A DNA stretch of 64,000 bases from Ryuthela nishihirai (taxonomy: Eukaryota > Arthropoda > Arachnida > Araneae > Heptathelidae), in the NCBI GenBank assembly GCA_038380435.1, contig JAWZYU010000025.1:29922707-29986706 (forward strand), given 5' to 3'. Of this stretch, positions 24,226 to 35,559 are shown in pieces (the stretch's first letter is position 1; every line of letters starts with the position of its first letter). A model generated the notes under the pieces. The model was not told the DNA's origin. It saw nothing but the letters and a program-made list of their open reading frames with translations, and ran no database searches. A program made the position numbers and the translations under genes.

Positions 24226-24930
24226 TTCAAGGACCTCAACAACAGCTCAGAGATGGTCGGGGAAGGAGATCCACTGGAGAGCGATTACCAAACAGATGGA
24301 AGCCTCCCATCAAAGGCCATGCAGAGTGCTCTTTAACGTACATGGGGCGGGGGTGGCTCAGTCGGTAGCGCGCCAGGCTCGTAATCTGTAGTTCCCAGGT
24401 TCGAGTCCCAGCTGGGTCAGCGTTGAGATTTATCTCCGCAAAATTTCCCCGCCCTGCCCACGGTCAGTAGGGGACACCGATGGGCTTGGAAAGGCCGCCG
24501 TCCGTCGGATGGGACGTTAAGCCGTGGCCCCGTGTGCGGGAGAGACATACCCTGTGCACGTTAAAGAACACGCTGGATGGCCTTGACGGGAGGCTACCAT
24601 CTGTCTCCCAACAGCTGTTCCAGTGGGTCCCCTCCCCCAACCTTCTCTGAGCCTTCGGGGTCCATATGACCTGGCCATTTAGCCCATGGTGTGCAAAAAA
24701 GTGCCGCTCAGAGGTAAAACAACCCAACCCAACTCTTTAACGTACACATAGCATGGCTCTCCTCACACGGCGCCACAGATTTACCCTTCTTCCCCAGCCA
24801 GTGTCCATTTTTCCACCTGACAATAATGTGGGAATTAACGTAGATAAATTTTAACACCCCCAATGTTCGGACTACAAGCTGAAAACTGTAGATTACAAGT
24901 ATGGAGCGTTATCAGCTCAGCCAACCGACG
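24226..24930 (-). mobile_element. Old SINE-B split by a younger SINE-B
   Basis: The two halves (24226-24342 and 24733 to about 24930) read as one minus-strand SINE-B, from the CTCAGAGATGGTCGGGGAAG region through the CTTTAACGTACA block to a decayed tRNA-like head near 24890-24930. Between them sits the plus-strand copy listed separately, flanked by 14-bp duplicates. Confidence 0.85.
24343..24732 (+). mobile_element. SINE-B, full length, with target duplication
   Basis: A tRNA-derived head (A box near TGGCTCAGTCGGTAGCGC, B box GGTTCGAGTCC) is followed by a body of about 310 bp ending GTAAAACAACCCAACCC. The head resembles an elongator tRNA-Met, with CTCGTAATCTG where tRNA-Met has the CAT anticodon. 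Flanking CTCTTTAACGTACA occurs at 24329-24342 and 24733-24746. The insertion lies within an older minus-strand copy of the same family. The A and B boxes would form an internal RNA polymerase III promoter. The 87-codon minus-strand ORF across it is incidental and recurs in every young copy. Confidence 0.95.
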
Positions 24931-25699
24931 GCCCGTGAATGAAAGAGTATTGAATAAGAATAATTTATATTGCAAATAAACTTAGCATGTTAAGAAAAAT
25001 CATTCACATGGCTGTGACAAAAGCATTCGAAATACATCACATGAATTTTAATCCATGCAATTGAAACGAAAGTATAATAGTATAATATAGAGTCCACGTA
25101 TTGATAAAATACTACAGAAAATTTATTTTTGTACTGTCTTTAAATAGGTCTTACTATGTTTTTTATAACAATCTGTTACATGTTCATTAAATAGAAAAAC
25201 TTCAAAGAGATTTTCCAAAATGTTTCACCGTGAATATATAAAAACACATCACCTGAAAACTCATATTAAACCGTGACATCTCAAGAAATTTGTATTTTTT
25301 GGGATATGTCATCCAATCTCGAGTACTACCTATAATTGCGCATTCTTGTGCAAAATTATTTAAGAGTAGCTGACATGTGAGTAAAAAGGACGCGGATTCG
25401 TATCTTACTCGGTTGAAGACAATTTTTCCGACATATTCATTGTATATCAAGATACATAACAGCGAAGACAGTGGCTAAAACATTTGGTTATAACAAATAA
25501 ATCGCTAGGGATATAAAGAATAATGAAAAAAAAAACATTATCGATAACATTAACTTCATTTATATACATTATTTTGGTGAGATTAAAAACTCATGCGAAA
25601 GCTTTCTGTACGTTATCTTTCTCATTTATCAGACTTGCAGAATCTATTGCACTTTTCGCTTTAGGACCATAACCGACTGGGACGACCATAACAGACCAT
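24931..25699. other. Non-coding
   Basis: AT-rich; the 82-codon minus-strand ORF (25202-25450) has no recognisable family. No repeat assigned. Confidence 0.35.
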
Positions 25700-25884
25700 A
25701 ACGAGATTCATCAGACCAGACGACCTTCTTCTAATCATTCAAGGTCCAGTTTTGATGCTCGCGTGCCCATTGTGGGCGCTTGCGACGGTGAACCGAGGTT
25801 AGTATGGGCACTCGGGGCGGCCTGCGGCTATGCAGACCCAATTTCAGCAGGGTTCGATATACTGTGTGTTGTGACACATTGTAC
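25700..25884 (-). mobile_element. Tc1-like fragment
   Basis: It matches 2636-2815 inside the first Tc1-like copy (blocks ACGAGATTC, CAGACGACCTTCTTC, GTTTTGATGCTCGC, GGGTTCGATATACTG, GTGACACATT). Both ends of the element are missing. Confidence 0.85.
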
Positions 25885-27600
25885 AGGGGAAAAGAATATA
25901 AGACTAATATTCGTAGCATGAAAATAAAATATGACAGAAAAGTTCCATATGGTAGAGAATTTTATTCGGACCAATTAACCTCTTTCATTAGTATTTGCAG
26001 ATATGATTTCAAATAAATTCGTCACATTTCAATATTTCTTTTCTTATTCCTTCATAAAGAAAGTGTTATTCATCATTAATTATTTATTTCATCTCACATT
26101 CAAGAAAAAAATCAAAACAGCCATGAAAATATAGATGTAGAATATTTCAGCAACAGAGAATTAAAAAAAAAATTGGTCTCCGACACAAATCATATGGCGC
26201 GCTTCATAAATTTTTTGTTCCATTTCCTACAGACACAAATTACACACAAACGATTTGCTACACAAAGCTAGGAATCAATAATATCTACATCACCTAAGCC
26301 TACAATTTACAGGCGTATAAACCTATGCAGTTGACTTCTGTTGTCCGAGAGGAAAAGTAGGCTTTATATTTGCTTAGTACTTTAGTATGGCAGATGTGAA
26401 TGTCGGTCATTAATGTGAACCTTTGTCTCTGGTATCAAATGATTATTTCTTCATAGTATACGAAGTATTGGATAATTAGCGACTCCAAAGAAAATGAGGT
26501 ATAATATAATATGTTTCCTCAAAAACGTAAGATGCAAAGAATGAACCAATCCCAATGAATATTCTGGTGGTGAAATAATTATTGTTTTCGTGGTATACGA
26601 AGTCACGATCAATTAGCGAAGATAGGAAAGAAAGACATGATAAAAATTGTTCCCTTAAAGTGAAATTCGTGAATAATTATGCAACAGATTATATTATCAT
26701 TCGGTTTTTAATGCTCATTACCTTGAAAAACAATGATTATTAATATAAGATCGTAATTTTCATCTTTTCTGAATTATACAGAACTGCTTGTAATATCTGA
26801 CTTTCTACGAAATTCTCCTGTGCCACAGCAATGATGAGTAAAGACATTAACGACTTAATATAATTAATTTGAAGATTTTTAACGAAAATGTCCGAGCTTG
26901 GAGATTTTGCGATTCCAGAAAAGTTATTTGACATTCTCTTTTGTTTTGAAACGGTTCAAGGCATTTGAATACTCTCTTTGTTATGAAAGACCAACACAGC
27001 TTCAGATATTTCATTCAGAGGAAAAAGTGACTGCTGAAATAAAACTAGTGTTACAACTACATTTCTAGATTTTCGCTACTACAGTTGCATATGTCATTCA
27101 GGAAAATATCCAAACTTGAAGAATTTGCAATTCTCTTCTGTTCTGAAAAGTTCACTGCATTTTAGTATTTCCTTTCTTATTAAAGACCAAAGCCACTTAA
27201 AAATAATTACTTTGCAGAGAAAATGGGATTGATAAAATAAAAATGTGTGTTACAACTGTTTTAAAAGATTCCATCTTTGCAACTGTTACATCTGTGTTTC
27301 AAGGTTTGTAGACTCGAGTTCATATTAGCGGACTTAGTTTGTTAGTTACTATTTTCATTCAGCCTAAAAATATGATTAATGCAATTACTATCTTAACTCG
27401 TTATTTGTGAATGTTGACTCTTCCGGAATATGCATTTACTAATGTGGTTTAAATAAAGTCTGAGAACAGAAAATATCGTATACGAAGAAGAAAGAAAATA
27501 TTTTTTAAACGATTAGGTAAACTTTTAAACTTACTTCTCGGAAGAATTAGTTTTTAATACATTTCCTTGAAATTGTAATTAATTATATATAAATATTAAA
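25885..27600 (+). repeat. Upstream unit of the intact Gr gene
   Basis: 25890-26730 is homologous to 5440-6360 in ordered blocks, and parts recur upstream of the other Gr copies. The remaining bases to the ATG are AT-rich. No convincing TATA or initiator can be singled out. Regulation of the receptor, if any survives, would lie here. Confidence 0.65.
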
Positions 27601-28875
27601 ATGATTCGCATAAACGAGATACCTGATCCTAAAAGTCGTTCTGAGGATGTAGAAAATGGAATCTTTATTCCCAGATCATCTAATGCTATTTACCCAATGT
27701 CACACCCTGCTATCTTTGTAAGAGATGCTAAAGAATTGCAGCACAGTAGTTCCAGTTTAAGTCTCATGATGAAAGTATTGGCATTAGCAGGATTCGGATT
27801 CTTTCAAAAGAGTAATGGAAAACGAAAATGGATTCAAACACTCTTTGCCTATTTCACCATTCTGGGAATCCATATCCTTTTCATCTATTCTACATGCATT
27901 ATAGTTTTTAAAGGAATAACTTCGAGAAATTTTAGTTTAAAGAGTGATATTCCACCGAGACTAACAGAAATGTCTTCCTTTGTGTTGTGGCATTCCTTGA
28001 GAGTTCGTCAACATCGTTTACTAAATTTATTCTTGAATTTGAATAAATTTGAAAAAGATTTTCCGATCGAGAATCGTCAATCTTTAAAATCATGGATTAC
28101 ATTTTGCATTTTCCTAATCATTTTACACCCTATACTTTCGGCATCTTTGTATGTATTCCTTAATACAGATCTAGGATTACGCCGTTTCATAGATTATTAC
28201 TTTTTTGGAGCAAAACCCGATGACATGTCTCTATCTATTTATGTGTCCGTGCACATTTTTTACGTGAGTTATTGTGGAAACATACATTTCATTACCAATT
28301 TTTTGGCTATGATTTACGTTTTCCTATGTGTCCGTTTTCAGAAGATGCTTCACATTTGCCACGACGTTTTGCAACGCAATGTCAGATTGCCTACACAGTC
28401 AAATCTATTTCTTCAACAACTTCTAGCTTATCGTAAAATCTCATGCTTAGTTGGTCAAATGGAAGATTCGCTATCCTTTCCAATATTTCTAGTAATAGTG
28501 AAGCACTTTTTACTTCTGTTTACATTCTTTGGTAAAGTGCTTGGTTTGTCCAATTTTATCAACACACCGTCTTCAGTAATTTTTTTTCTATCGCTGTTCC
28601 TCAACAGTTCCGTATCATTTCTTTGTATATCATTCTTTGCTGCAGAGGTAAATGAAAAGCACAATGAAATTAGAATTACTTTGTCAGAGATTGCGCAGAA
28701 TATGAGAACAACCCGTTGTCATGGTGACACTGATTTCTTGCTGTTAAAGATAATTAACGCTGAAAATGTTAACATTTTATCCGGGTGGAAAATGTTCATA
28801 TTCAGCAGAAGTTTTATTCTGTCGGCTTGTGGAAGCTTGTTAACTTACAGTTTGTTAATTCTTCAATTGAACTAG
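27601..28875 (+). CDS. Gustatory-receptor-like protein, intact
   Basis: A single 424-codon exon. The start MIRIN is shared with the pseudogene at 12737, which supports it. Hydrophobic segments at about residues 80-104, 122-135, 163-187, 212-246, 288-317, 325-350 and 401-423 fit a seven-helix protein. The length fits the insect-type gustatory receptor family (usually 350-450). The last helix ends LTYSLLILQL (residues 414-423), matching the family's TY-hydrophobic5-Q signature; RVRQHRL lies on a predicted loop. Gr proteins are membrane ligand-gated channels or chemosensors with cytoplasmic N-termini; the ligand cannot be guessed. It is the only uninterrupted member of the local array. Other polytopic families are possible, but the terminal signature makes Gr the best call. 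Confidence 0.85.
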   Translation: MIRINEIPDPKSRSEDVENGIFIPRSSNAIYPMSHPAIFVRDAKELQHSSSSLSLMMKVLALAGFGFFQKSNGKRKWIQTLFAYFTILGIHILFIYSTCIIVFKGITSRNFSLKSDIPPRLTEMSSFVLWHSLRVRQHRLLNLFLNLNKFEKDFPIENRQSLKSWITFCIFLIILHPILSASLYVFLNTDLGLRRFIDYYFFGAKPDDMSLSIYVSVHIFYVSYCGNIHFITNFLAMIYVFLCVRFQKMLHICHDVLQRNVRLPTQSNLFLQQLLAYRKISCLVGQMEDSLSFPIFLVIVKHFLLLFTFFGKVLGLSNFINTPSSVIFFLSLFLNSSVSFLCISFFAAEVNEKHNEIRITLSEIAQNMRTTRCHGDTDFLLLKIINAENVNILSGWKMFIFSRSFILSACGSLLTYSLLILQLN

Positions 28876-29469
28876 TAAAACTTTCATCGCATTATTTTTC
28901 CCCTAACATATTCAAGTGAAAAGAGCAATGTTCGGTGTAGAAATGTTTGTTCCTATTTAATGAAATATAAACTGTAAATGTACATGAATTTCCTAATATG
29001 CTCTGAGTGGTCATTGGAATATGACCTCCTCCATGTTTTCAGTCGAAGCTAATATCGAAAATCTATAACTTTTAAAATAAGCGATTTACGAAAAAATGAG
29101 ATTGAAGAAGAAATTACAGATATCCATCAAGTCTCTCCAAGTCACGGTTTTAAACAACATTCTTTCAGTATTTAAAGAGTTATGTAATCTTGAATAATTA
29201 CCAACATCATTGTCAAAATTAGAATTTAAATCAAAATTTGAATAAGGAACATTGTTTCAAAACATTTAACTCAACAGATGTATATGTAAGAAGTTTATAT
29301 AAATAATTCTTTCGATATATTTCAGTTTTCTTAAGATGGGAAGAATCTTAAGAAGAAGAATCGAAAATAATGTTTTTTATAACTTTATCCATATACCAAA
29401 TACTCCTGTGAGCACACGAACCTTTTAATGAATTAATGTACAATGTTATTTACGTGTCAAAGATAAAAA
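28876..29469. other. Intergenic, between Gr copies
   Basis: It holds the 3' flank of the intact receptor and, from 29272, a block shared with 9358-9420. No separate gene and no clear AATAAA just after the stop were seen. Confidence 0.4.
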
Positions 29470-30763
29470 ATGATGCGCAACGAAGATATTGACCTTAAAA
29501 GAGTTTCGGTAGATACAGAGAATGGAATCAATAATCACACTCCGCATACTTCTTCTTCATCCTGAGCCACAGCCAAAGTGGTGTCACAGTCACAGAGATC
29601 CTAACAAATTAAAGTACACAAAGTTTGAATTTAATCTCATGATGAAATTACTGGTCGTAACAGGAATCAGAATGTTTCGAAATTCCCATGGAACACAATA
29701 TTGGAATCAAAAAACACTTGGCTTTATTTTCTCTTCAGGAATGAATTTATGCTCCACCTACTGTTTATCCGTTCTTATCTTTAGAACAATATCGTCTCAA
29801 TTTTACAATTTACAGAATCGATTCGCTTGAAGATTAGTCGAAATGGTTTCTGTTTTCTTGTGACATAGTCTGAGAGTTCGACAACGTCGTTTACTCATTT
29901 TGTTCGTGAATCTAAACGAATTCGGCAATAGTGACTTTCAAAACAGAAAATTCTCCTTTCCAGATCCTTTTTAATCAAATGTTTTATAAATGTTTCATAA
30001 TGTTTACCTGGGGATATTGTGACAGTGATTTACATTTTCCTCTGACCTTCTTCAAGAGGAAGTTGCAGATTTGTCACGACGTTTTGCAACGAAATGTCAC
30101 CACATGTATCAAATCCAATCTGTTTGTTCAATGCCTGAAAGAATACTGTAAAATCTCAAAATCGATTGCTTGGTGCAAGACACTATCTTTCCCAATATTT
30201 TAGTGAATGTTATGAAGCATTTTTTTTCACCTGTTTGCATTTATGAGTTTCGTATTCTCTATTATTAAAGTTTAGTTTCTCACCTTTCGTACAAATTTAT
30301 TTTGTTTTATTATTTACGACCAGTGTCGTATCATTGCTATTTCAGCAGTGGAGGTTTACGAAAAAGATAATCGTAGATCGTGTGGTAGATGCCCAAGTCT
30401 TTATGAAGTTGTCTGCTAGTAACAAACCAAGAGGCATCGACCGCAGATCTCAGTATTTTGTTTTGCAAGACCTGAATATCGAAAAAGATAAAGAAATTAT
30501 CGTTATATTTATACTTTTTACCTTTAAGCCAAAAATGAAAAACAAAAACTATAAAATACTCTCGCAGAGATTTCAGAGAACGTACGAACACCCTGTGATC
30601 GAGGGCGTTGATTTCTTTTTGTTAAAAATAACACAAAAGATTTTAATATATTGTCGGGGTGAAAAATAATGCTGTTTCTCTAGATGTTTCACTAGAAGTT
30701 TTATTCTTTCTGCTTATGAAAGTTTCTTTGCTTACAGTCTACTAATTCTCCAACTCCGATAAT
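29470..30763 (+). pseudogene. Gustatory-receptor-like pseudogene 2, heavily eroded
   Basis: The likely old start is ATGATGCGC at 29470. Receptor blocks survive in shifting frames: FEFNLMMKLLVVTGI (29620 on), the LRVRQ-RL region at about 29870, CHDVLQRN at about 30075, and SFILSA-like then LLTYSLLILQL-like remains at 30690-30763. The middle transmembrane section is largely deleted near 29960-29990. A 121-bp insertion bounded by the direct repeat CGAAAAAGATAA splits the second half. Stops are frequent. It is closer to the MM-start copies than to the MIRIN pair. Confidence 0.85.
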
Positions 30764-31565
30764 GAGTTAGAAAATCTCAAAAAAATTTTCCTTAAATACG
30801 ATTTTCAATGTTGCAAAATATTTATATCCTTTTATGTCATTCGTTATTCCATTTCATATTCTTTAAAATTAGACATTCAATTCATAGACATATAACGACA
30901 TTATATAACAAAGAGTAATGATAGAAATTTAGTGCAACTTGAAAAATATTGTAAATTAGACATTTTACTGCTTTAACATTTGTACATTTTTAGAATGCTA
31001 AATGTTTTCTTCTCTAACAGTTCATTGGCGACTGTAAAAGAATTATAATAGTAAATTTAGTGGTTAATATTTATAATTGCAATCGTGAAAAAAAGAAATT
31101 ATACGTAAACTTCCACTTCCTTGGACCAAAGATTCATTCATTACCTTTATATATACGAAATGAATCAAATGCATACCATTTTAAGTGTCTAATGAAATAT
31201 TATCTTAAAAATGTTAGCTATGTAGAGCATTTTCTCGCTATTTTACATGATAATTTTTATTACATACATTGATTTTACAATTTATTTTACATAATGATTT
31301 AAAATTATCTAGTTTTATTTTTATTTTAGTCTCACGAAATTAAAATATATATATATTCACGGTTGTTTTAAGGAAAAAAAACTTAATACTCACTATTTTA
31401 ACCTAGACAAGTTATTGCTTTTGGGTTATAAATATCACTTCACAAGCAAATATATGAATACTTTGTTCATCTGCATAAATGTACAAATGTATATGTAAAT
31501 GTAATAAACTTTGATTTCATTTGATGTGTTCGTGGTTGTTATTAATGCTGTGCTTAATATTTCTA
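30764..31565. other. Intergenic, very AT-rich
   Basis: No homology to other parts noted. A 70-codon ORF (31060-31272) reads LGPKIHSLPLYIRNESNAYH, which resembles the short conserved tail of some LINE-encoded or uncharacterised proteins (FNxLP-x-x-IR). That match is weak, so no gene is called. Confidence 0.35.
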
Positions 31566-31763
31566 CGTCTCCCGTGGCCGAGTGGTTAGCGCGCTTGGCT
31601 ACTGATCTAAGGGACTTGGGTTCGAGCCCCAGTATAAGGCATGGATGTATGTGTCGTTTTCCTGCTGAGGTCCTGCCATCCTCTCAGACCTTCTACTGTG
31701 ACATATAAACTGACAGGCTCCTGTCAGACCTCTGTGGCAAGCAGCTGCTTGAGGGGTATTTTA
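31566..31763 (+). mobile_element. SINE-A, full length
   Basis: tRNA-derived head with A box GTGGCCGAGTGGTTAGC and B box GGTTCGAGCCCC, then a body containing CCTGCCATCCTCTCAGACC and a stem-loop CTGACAGG-CT-CCTGTCAG. It ends CTTGAGGGGTATTTTAT. The head resembles a class II (Ser/Leu-like) tRNA. Other copies: 36972, 39503, 46108, 50908, 51167, 52568 and 63452. No clear target duplication is visible here. Confidence 0.9.
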
Positions 31764-31855
31764 TCCTAATATAAGATATTAGGAAAAAATCGGTTTGACA
31801 TATGCTATATATATAACATATTACGTGAAAAACTTATTTCGACATATCATTAATA

Positions 31856-32350
31856 CAGTCAATTACCGTTTATCCTGTACTCCATCCGGAATTCTCATGC
31901 AAGCGCATAAATTTCAAAATTGAACTTTTGAACTTGGTACGGCAAATTTCAGTGCACGTGGATCCGGATGCCACTGATACTGGCGTCGTCTTTAACGCAT
32001 TCTTACATTTACGCTATGCACACTACTTCTATTACGGCCATTAAAGTAGAGGGTAGTTGAATTTGTGAGCGTGTTGTTCTGTTTATCTTAAATCTTTCGC
32101 TCCTCAGTTTGTAAGGCAAAAAAGACTACCATGCAAGGACTAAAGCGAAAACATGTTGTTTTGATTTTGAAATAAAAATTTTAAATATGCAACAGACTGC
32201 AAAAGGATGAAAATCGCAATGTGCTTATGGATGAATTCAATGTTAGTTCGTCAACGATCTATGACATTAAAGAGCAAGTGGAAAGCTTCAAGAGTACTTT
32301 ATGAAATCCGAGTGATAAAACCGTAGAACAGCGTCATACTCTAAGCCAAA
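31856..32350 (+). mobile_element. Tigger/pogo-like transposon, N-terminal fragment
   Basis: At 32135-32340 the plus strand reads KRKHVVLILK, then [20 protein letters not shown] and IKEQ in nearly one frame. This is the N-terminal helix-turn-helix of Tigger/jerky-type transposases, in which KRK-x-VVLTLE and EF-x-V-x-x-STIYDIK are typical. Stops interrupt it. About 280 bp upstream, CAGTCAATTACCGTTTATCC at 31857 looks like a pogo-type terminal repeat. A possible partner end with similar GGATAATCG sequence lies near 33170-33190, which I cannot confirm. Confidence 0.7.
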
Positions 32351-32689
32351 ATTACTTCCATGGTGGCTTTCAGTGAAGTTGTTCCCAAAGTTCTCTTTCA
32401 GTGCATGGATTTAGACATTTATCAAGTCTGCAAATACGTATAAAATCAATTATACTTACGATATTTACATTTGCATTAAGGGAATTACTCTTCATTTTTA
32501 TTATCATTATTTTAAACTGCCATCATACTAAGGCTTTACTACAAGATTGTACCTACTGTATTTCGTTTGTATAAAAAATATTTCTCAAGCAGCTGATTAG
32601 ATTCATCTAATCGTCAAGCCCCATTCCCCATAAATGCCCGATAACCTGGAATTTACTGTTCTATCATTTAGTGTTTCATTGTTTACAGT

Positions 32690-32985
32690 TGTAACTCTGA
32701 GGGGTACTTTTCTTCACATAATGTAATAAATAACCAGGTCGCAAAGATGCCAAGGATTCAGTGAAATTTGGGATAGCAAATCCATTGGAAACCCCCATCG
32801 AAACAACACAACACACAGAACCGCAGCTTAATGCTCCATCCAACAAATTCGCCCTTATCAAGTGTATCAGTGTCCGCTTTCTCACCAACAGTGTGATGGG
32901 GATTAGCAGATGCAAATTTCAACGCTGACCCAGTTGGGACTCGAACCCTGGGGCTGCAGATTACAAGCCTTCCGGGAGGTCAACT
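32690..32985 (-). mobile_element. SINE-B, old and diverged
   Basis: It keeps the tRNA-like head on the right (complement of GACTCGAACCCTGG at about 32939-32952), CAACGCTGACCCAGTTGGGA, and body blocks in order down to the 3' end at about 32695. Confidence 0.82.
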
Positions 32986-33039
32986 TCCACTCATCGTGTG
33001 TGGAATTAGGAGAAAATATTCATTTTGCAAAATATAATA

Positions 33040-33115
33040 AAAACTCATGAAATGATGAGCTGAAAAAAAAATGAGTTCCATGTCTACAGGACTTATCCTG
33101 TGATTGTTTACTACA
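33040..33115. repeat. Repeat shared in inverse with 45130-45185
   Basis: ACAGGACTTATCCTGTGATT (33098 on) is the complement of sequence at about 45133-45152. The neighbouring CTCATGAAATGATGAGCTGA (33047 on) occurs in direct sense at 45162. The mixed orientation suggests an unidentified small repeat with an internal inversion. The identity is unknown. Confidence 0.5.
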
Positions 33116-33407
33116 AATATAAACTCGATTATGCGGATTAATTAGGGGATGTAGGTAGTTTGAATAATCGGAAATTTGGATAATCGATTTCAAATAAAAC
33201 AGATATATATATATATAAATAAAATTTGCATTGTATATTAAAGAAAAAATTACAACAAAAACATTTCACCAATTAAAGTTTATACAAATAAAGTGAAAAT
33301 TACATATAAAATTAAAAAATAAATGCAGGGTAAGCGATTTTTTAAAACGTGCCATGCCATCTGAATAATGGAATATCCTGGTAATCAGGTTTTTATGTAC
33401 TTCTTAT
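33116..33407. other. AT-rich, possible pogo-type terminal sequence
   Basis: It contains CTCGATTATGCGGATTAATT and TTTGGATAATCGATT, of the style of Tigger/pogo ends, but no gene and no matching second end that I can prove. Confidence 0.3.
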
Positions 33408-33418
33408 ATCGAAAGAAG

Positions 33419-33804
33419 GGTTGGGTTGTTTTACCTCTGAGCGGCCCTTTTTTGCACACCATGGGCTAAATGGTCAGGTCACATGGACCCCGAAGGCTCA
33501 GAGAAGGTTGGGGGAGGGGACCCACTGGAACAAGCTGTTGGGAGACAGATGGTAGCCTCCCGTCAAGGCCATCCAGCGTGTTCTTTAACGTGCACAGGGT
33601 ATGTGTCTCCCGCACACGGGGCCACGGCTTAACGTCCCATCCGACGGACGGCGGCCTTTCCAAGCACATCGGTGTCTCCTACTGACCGTGGGCAGGGCGG
33701 GGAATTTTGTGGAGATAAATCTCAACGCTGACCCAGCTGGGACTCGAACCTGGGAACTACAGATTACGAGCCTGGCGCGCTACCGACTGAGCCACCCCCG
33801 CCCC
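33419..33804 (-). mobile_element. SINE-B, full length, with target duplication
   Basis: A young copy, very close to those at 24343 and 46532. ATCGAAAGAAG flanks it at 33408-33418 and 33805-33815. The ORFs of 67, 71 and 114 codons that cross it are incidental readings of the SINE. Confidence 0.95.
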
Positions 33805-33815
33805 ATCGAAAGAAG

Positions 33816-34658
33816 AAGAAATACAGTCAGTCCAATTTATATTTCTCTCTATCTTTACTTCCACCATTTTTCTCCCAAAGTTGGCAAGAATGGACCATTC
33901 TATTTATATGACATACCACAAGACATCCACATTAAACGGCCATAGTCAGTAACAAGTAATACTTCCATATAGTTCATCAGTCCACTCTGGTCCGACGCGG
34001 TGTGATGTTAAAAACCACTTCCTTCTTACTTCCCTCTTACATTGGATTAGGGCAGGCATGGAAAATTCCGGGAAAGTTTTAATAAAAATTCTTTGCCAGA
34101 AAACTTAGCGGATAAATTTAAAACGACATCAATAAAACATAGCATTTTTTCAATTATCATTTTCAATCGACAAAAATAAAAATAAAGAAATTTATTCTTC
34201 ACTATTGTCCACTTTAATTCAATTTCAACTCAGAAATTCAGGCCCGGATCTAGAACAAAATCGAGAGGAAGTGGGGCAAGAAACACAATCGAACCAAATC
34301 AAAAACAATTGCAAAAGGGGACGGGGACAAAATACTTGATTTTCAATGAAATATAACATTTCCCACTCCGTTTTACGAGTTTTTAAAAAATTTGAAAATG
34401 CTTGAAATGCGTAAAATCACAGCCATCAAGTCTGTCTTGAATTCAACGCTTAAGTATTCAACATCAAGAGTACGACCCTTTAGATTTGCAATTTCTACTT
34501 TTACAATAATAGAAACTCCAAATAAAATTTAGCCCATGGTCTAGTGGTTAGCGTAGCTGACTAGTAAACTAACTAGCATGTCCATGTATGTTTGAAAATT
34601 GTACGAGGAACTAGGACATGTTTAAGAGAGTTTCTAGGTTATCTCCGTCCTTTGTGTA
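33816..34658. other. Non-coding
   Basis: A tRNA-like scrap (CCCATGGTCTAGTGGTTAGC, 34533-34552) has an A box but no B box at a suitable distance, so it may be the head of another degraded SINE. Nothing else was recognised. Confidence 0.35.
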
Positions 34659-34874
34659 CAGTCGCTCAAAAAAGTATCCGAACACTACGGTTGAGTACAG
34701 AATTCAGAAAAAATATCTGGCAATTATTTTTTTTTAGAAATTAGTGATCTGGCAACCTTCGTGTCACGTGACACGAAGGTTGCCAGATCACTAATTTCTA
34801 AAAAAATAGTTGCCAGATATTTTTTCTGAATTCTGTAATCAACCGTAGTGTTAGGATACTTTTTTGAGCGACTG
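34659..34874. mobile_element. Palindromic MITE, copy 1
   Basis: The whole 216 bp fold into one hairpin: the left half is repeated inverted in the right half with few mismatches, meeting at GTGTCACGTGACAC in the centre. It starts CAGTCGCTCAAAAAAGTATC, ends with the complement, and is bracketed by TA. The TA duplication and ends fit a Tc1/mariner-mobilised MITE. It has no coding capacity. Confidence 0.93.
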
Positions 34875-35559
34875 TACGAGAGTGCCTTCTTCCATATTAT
34901 TTTTCAAATTATTCCGAAATCAGAGAACTGATGTCTCGGTACATTTTTGCTGCTGATGCGTGCTGAGGTGTGGAATACAATTCATACCTTAAGAATAATG
35001 ATATTACGAATGTAATCTTGCTGTGAAATAAATCTGTAACCGTAATGAAAAGCATAGCAGTTCCTATAGAAACAAATATTTGGCCAATTCAGCCATTTAT
35101 CGTCGTTTCCATTTAGTATTTTTCGTATAAAATAACTTCTAGAGTTAAACTGACGTTTTTATACAGAAAAGGTGCCTAAGGAAAAATAACACGGAAGAAA
35201 CAAAAATGCTATTTGAAAATTTAAAATCTCTAACGTTTATTACAGTAATGAATCTGTCGCTATTCATTTCATTTGTCCAAAAACATAAATGATGAACTCA
35301 GAATGGTGGAGGTGGAGGTAGAACAAAAGGAAAATAGGCAAAAAAAGGGGGGAGGGGGGAGAAAGAGACTGGATTTCCATTGCAGTATAAAGTTTCCCCC
35401 TTCGTTTGAGAGGACTTTAAAATTTTCTTGAAAAATGCATGAAATATACATAAGCTTAATCATTTTTGCCTCTGTTGGCCTTAGTAGCATTCTGAAAGGG
35501 CGAGGGGAAGGAATAGCTCTTAACACCCTCATATCCTGCCCTGCTTAAAGTAATTAATC
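34875..35559. other. Non-coding
   Basis: AT-rich, with a G-rich run (35340-35360) that is probably simple sequence. The minus-strand 87-codon ORF at 35269-35532 covers low-complexity sequence and is not called. Confidence 0.4.

Noticed and set aside
24350..24420. Apparent tRNA-Met gene
   Set aside because: SINE-B head; the anticodon position reads CGT, and it is fused to a repeated body.
24464..24727. 87-codon ORF (MGCFTSERHF...) repeated at 46652-46921 and similar ones in other places
   Set aside because: Incidental reading of the SINE-B body; the tRNA-like head, target duplications and copy number explain the sequence.
31568..31640. Apparent tRNA gene
   Set aside because: The A and B boxes are those of a SINE head that continues into a shared body in eight copies. 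The stems are imperfect and the 3' side does not close an acceptor arm.
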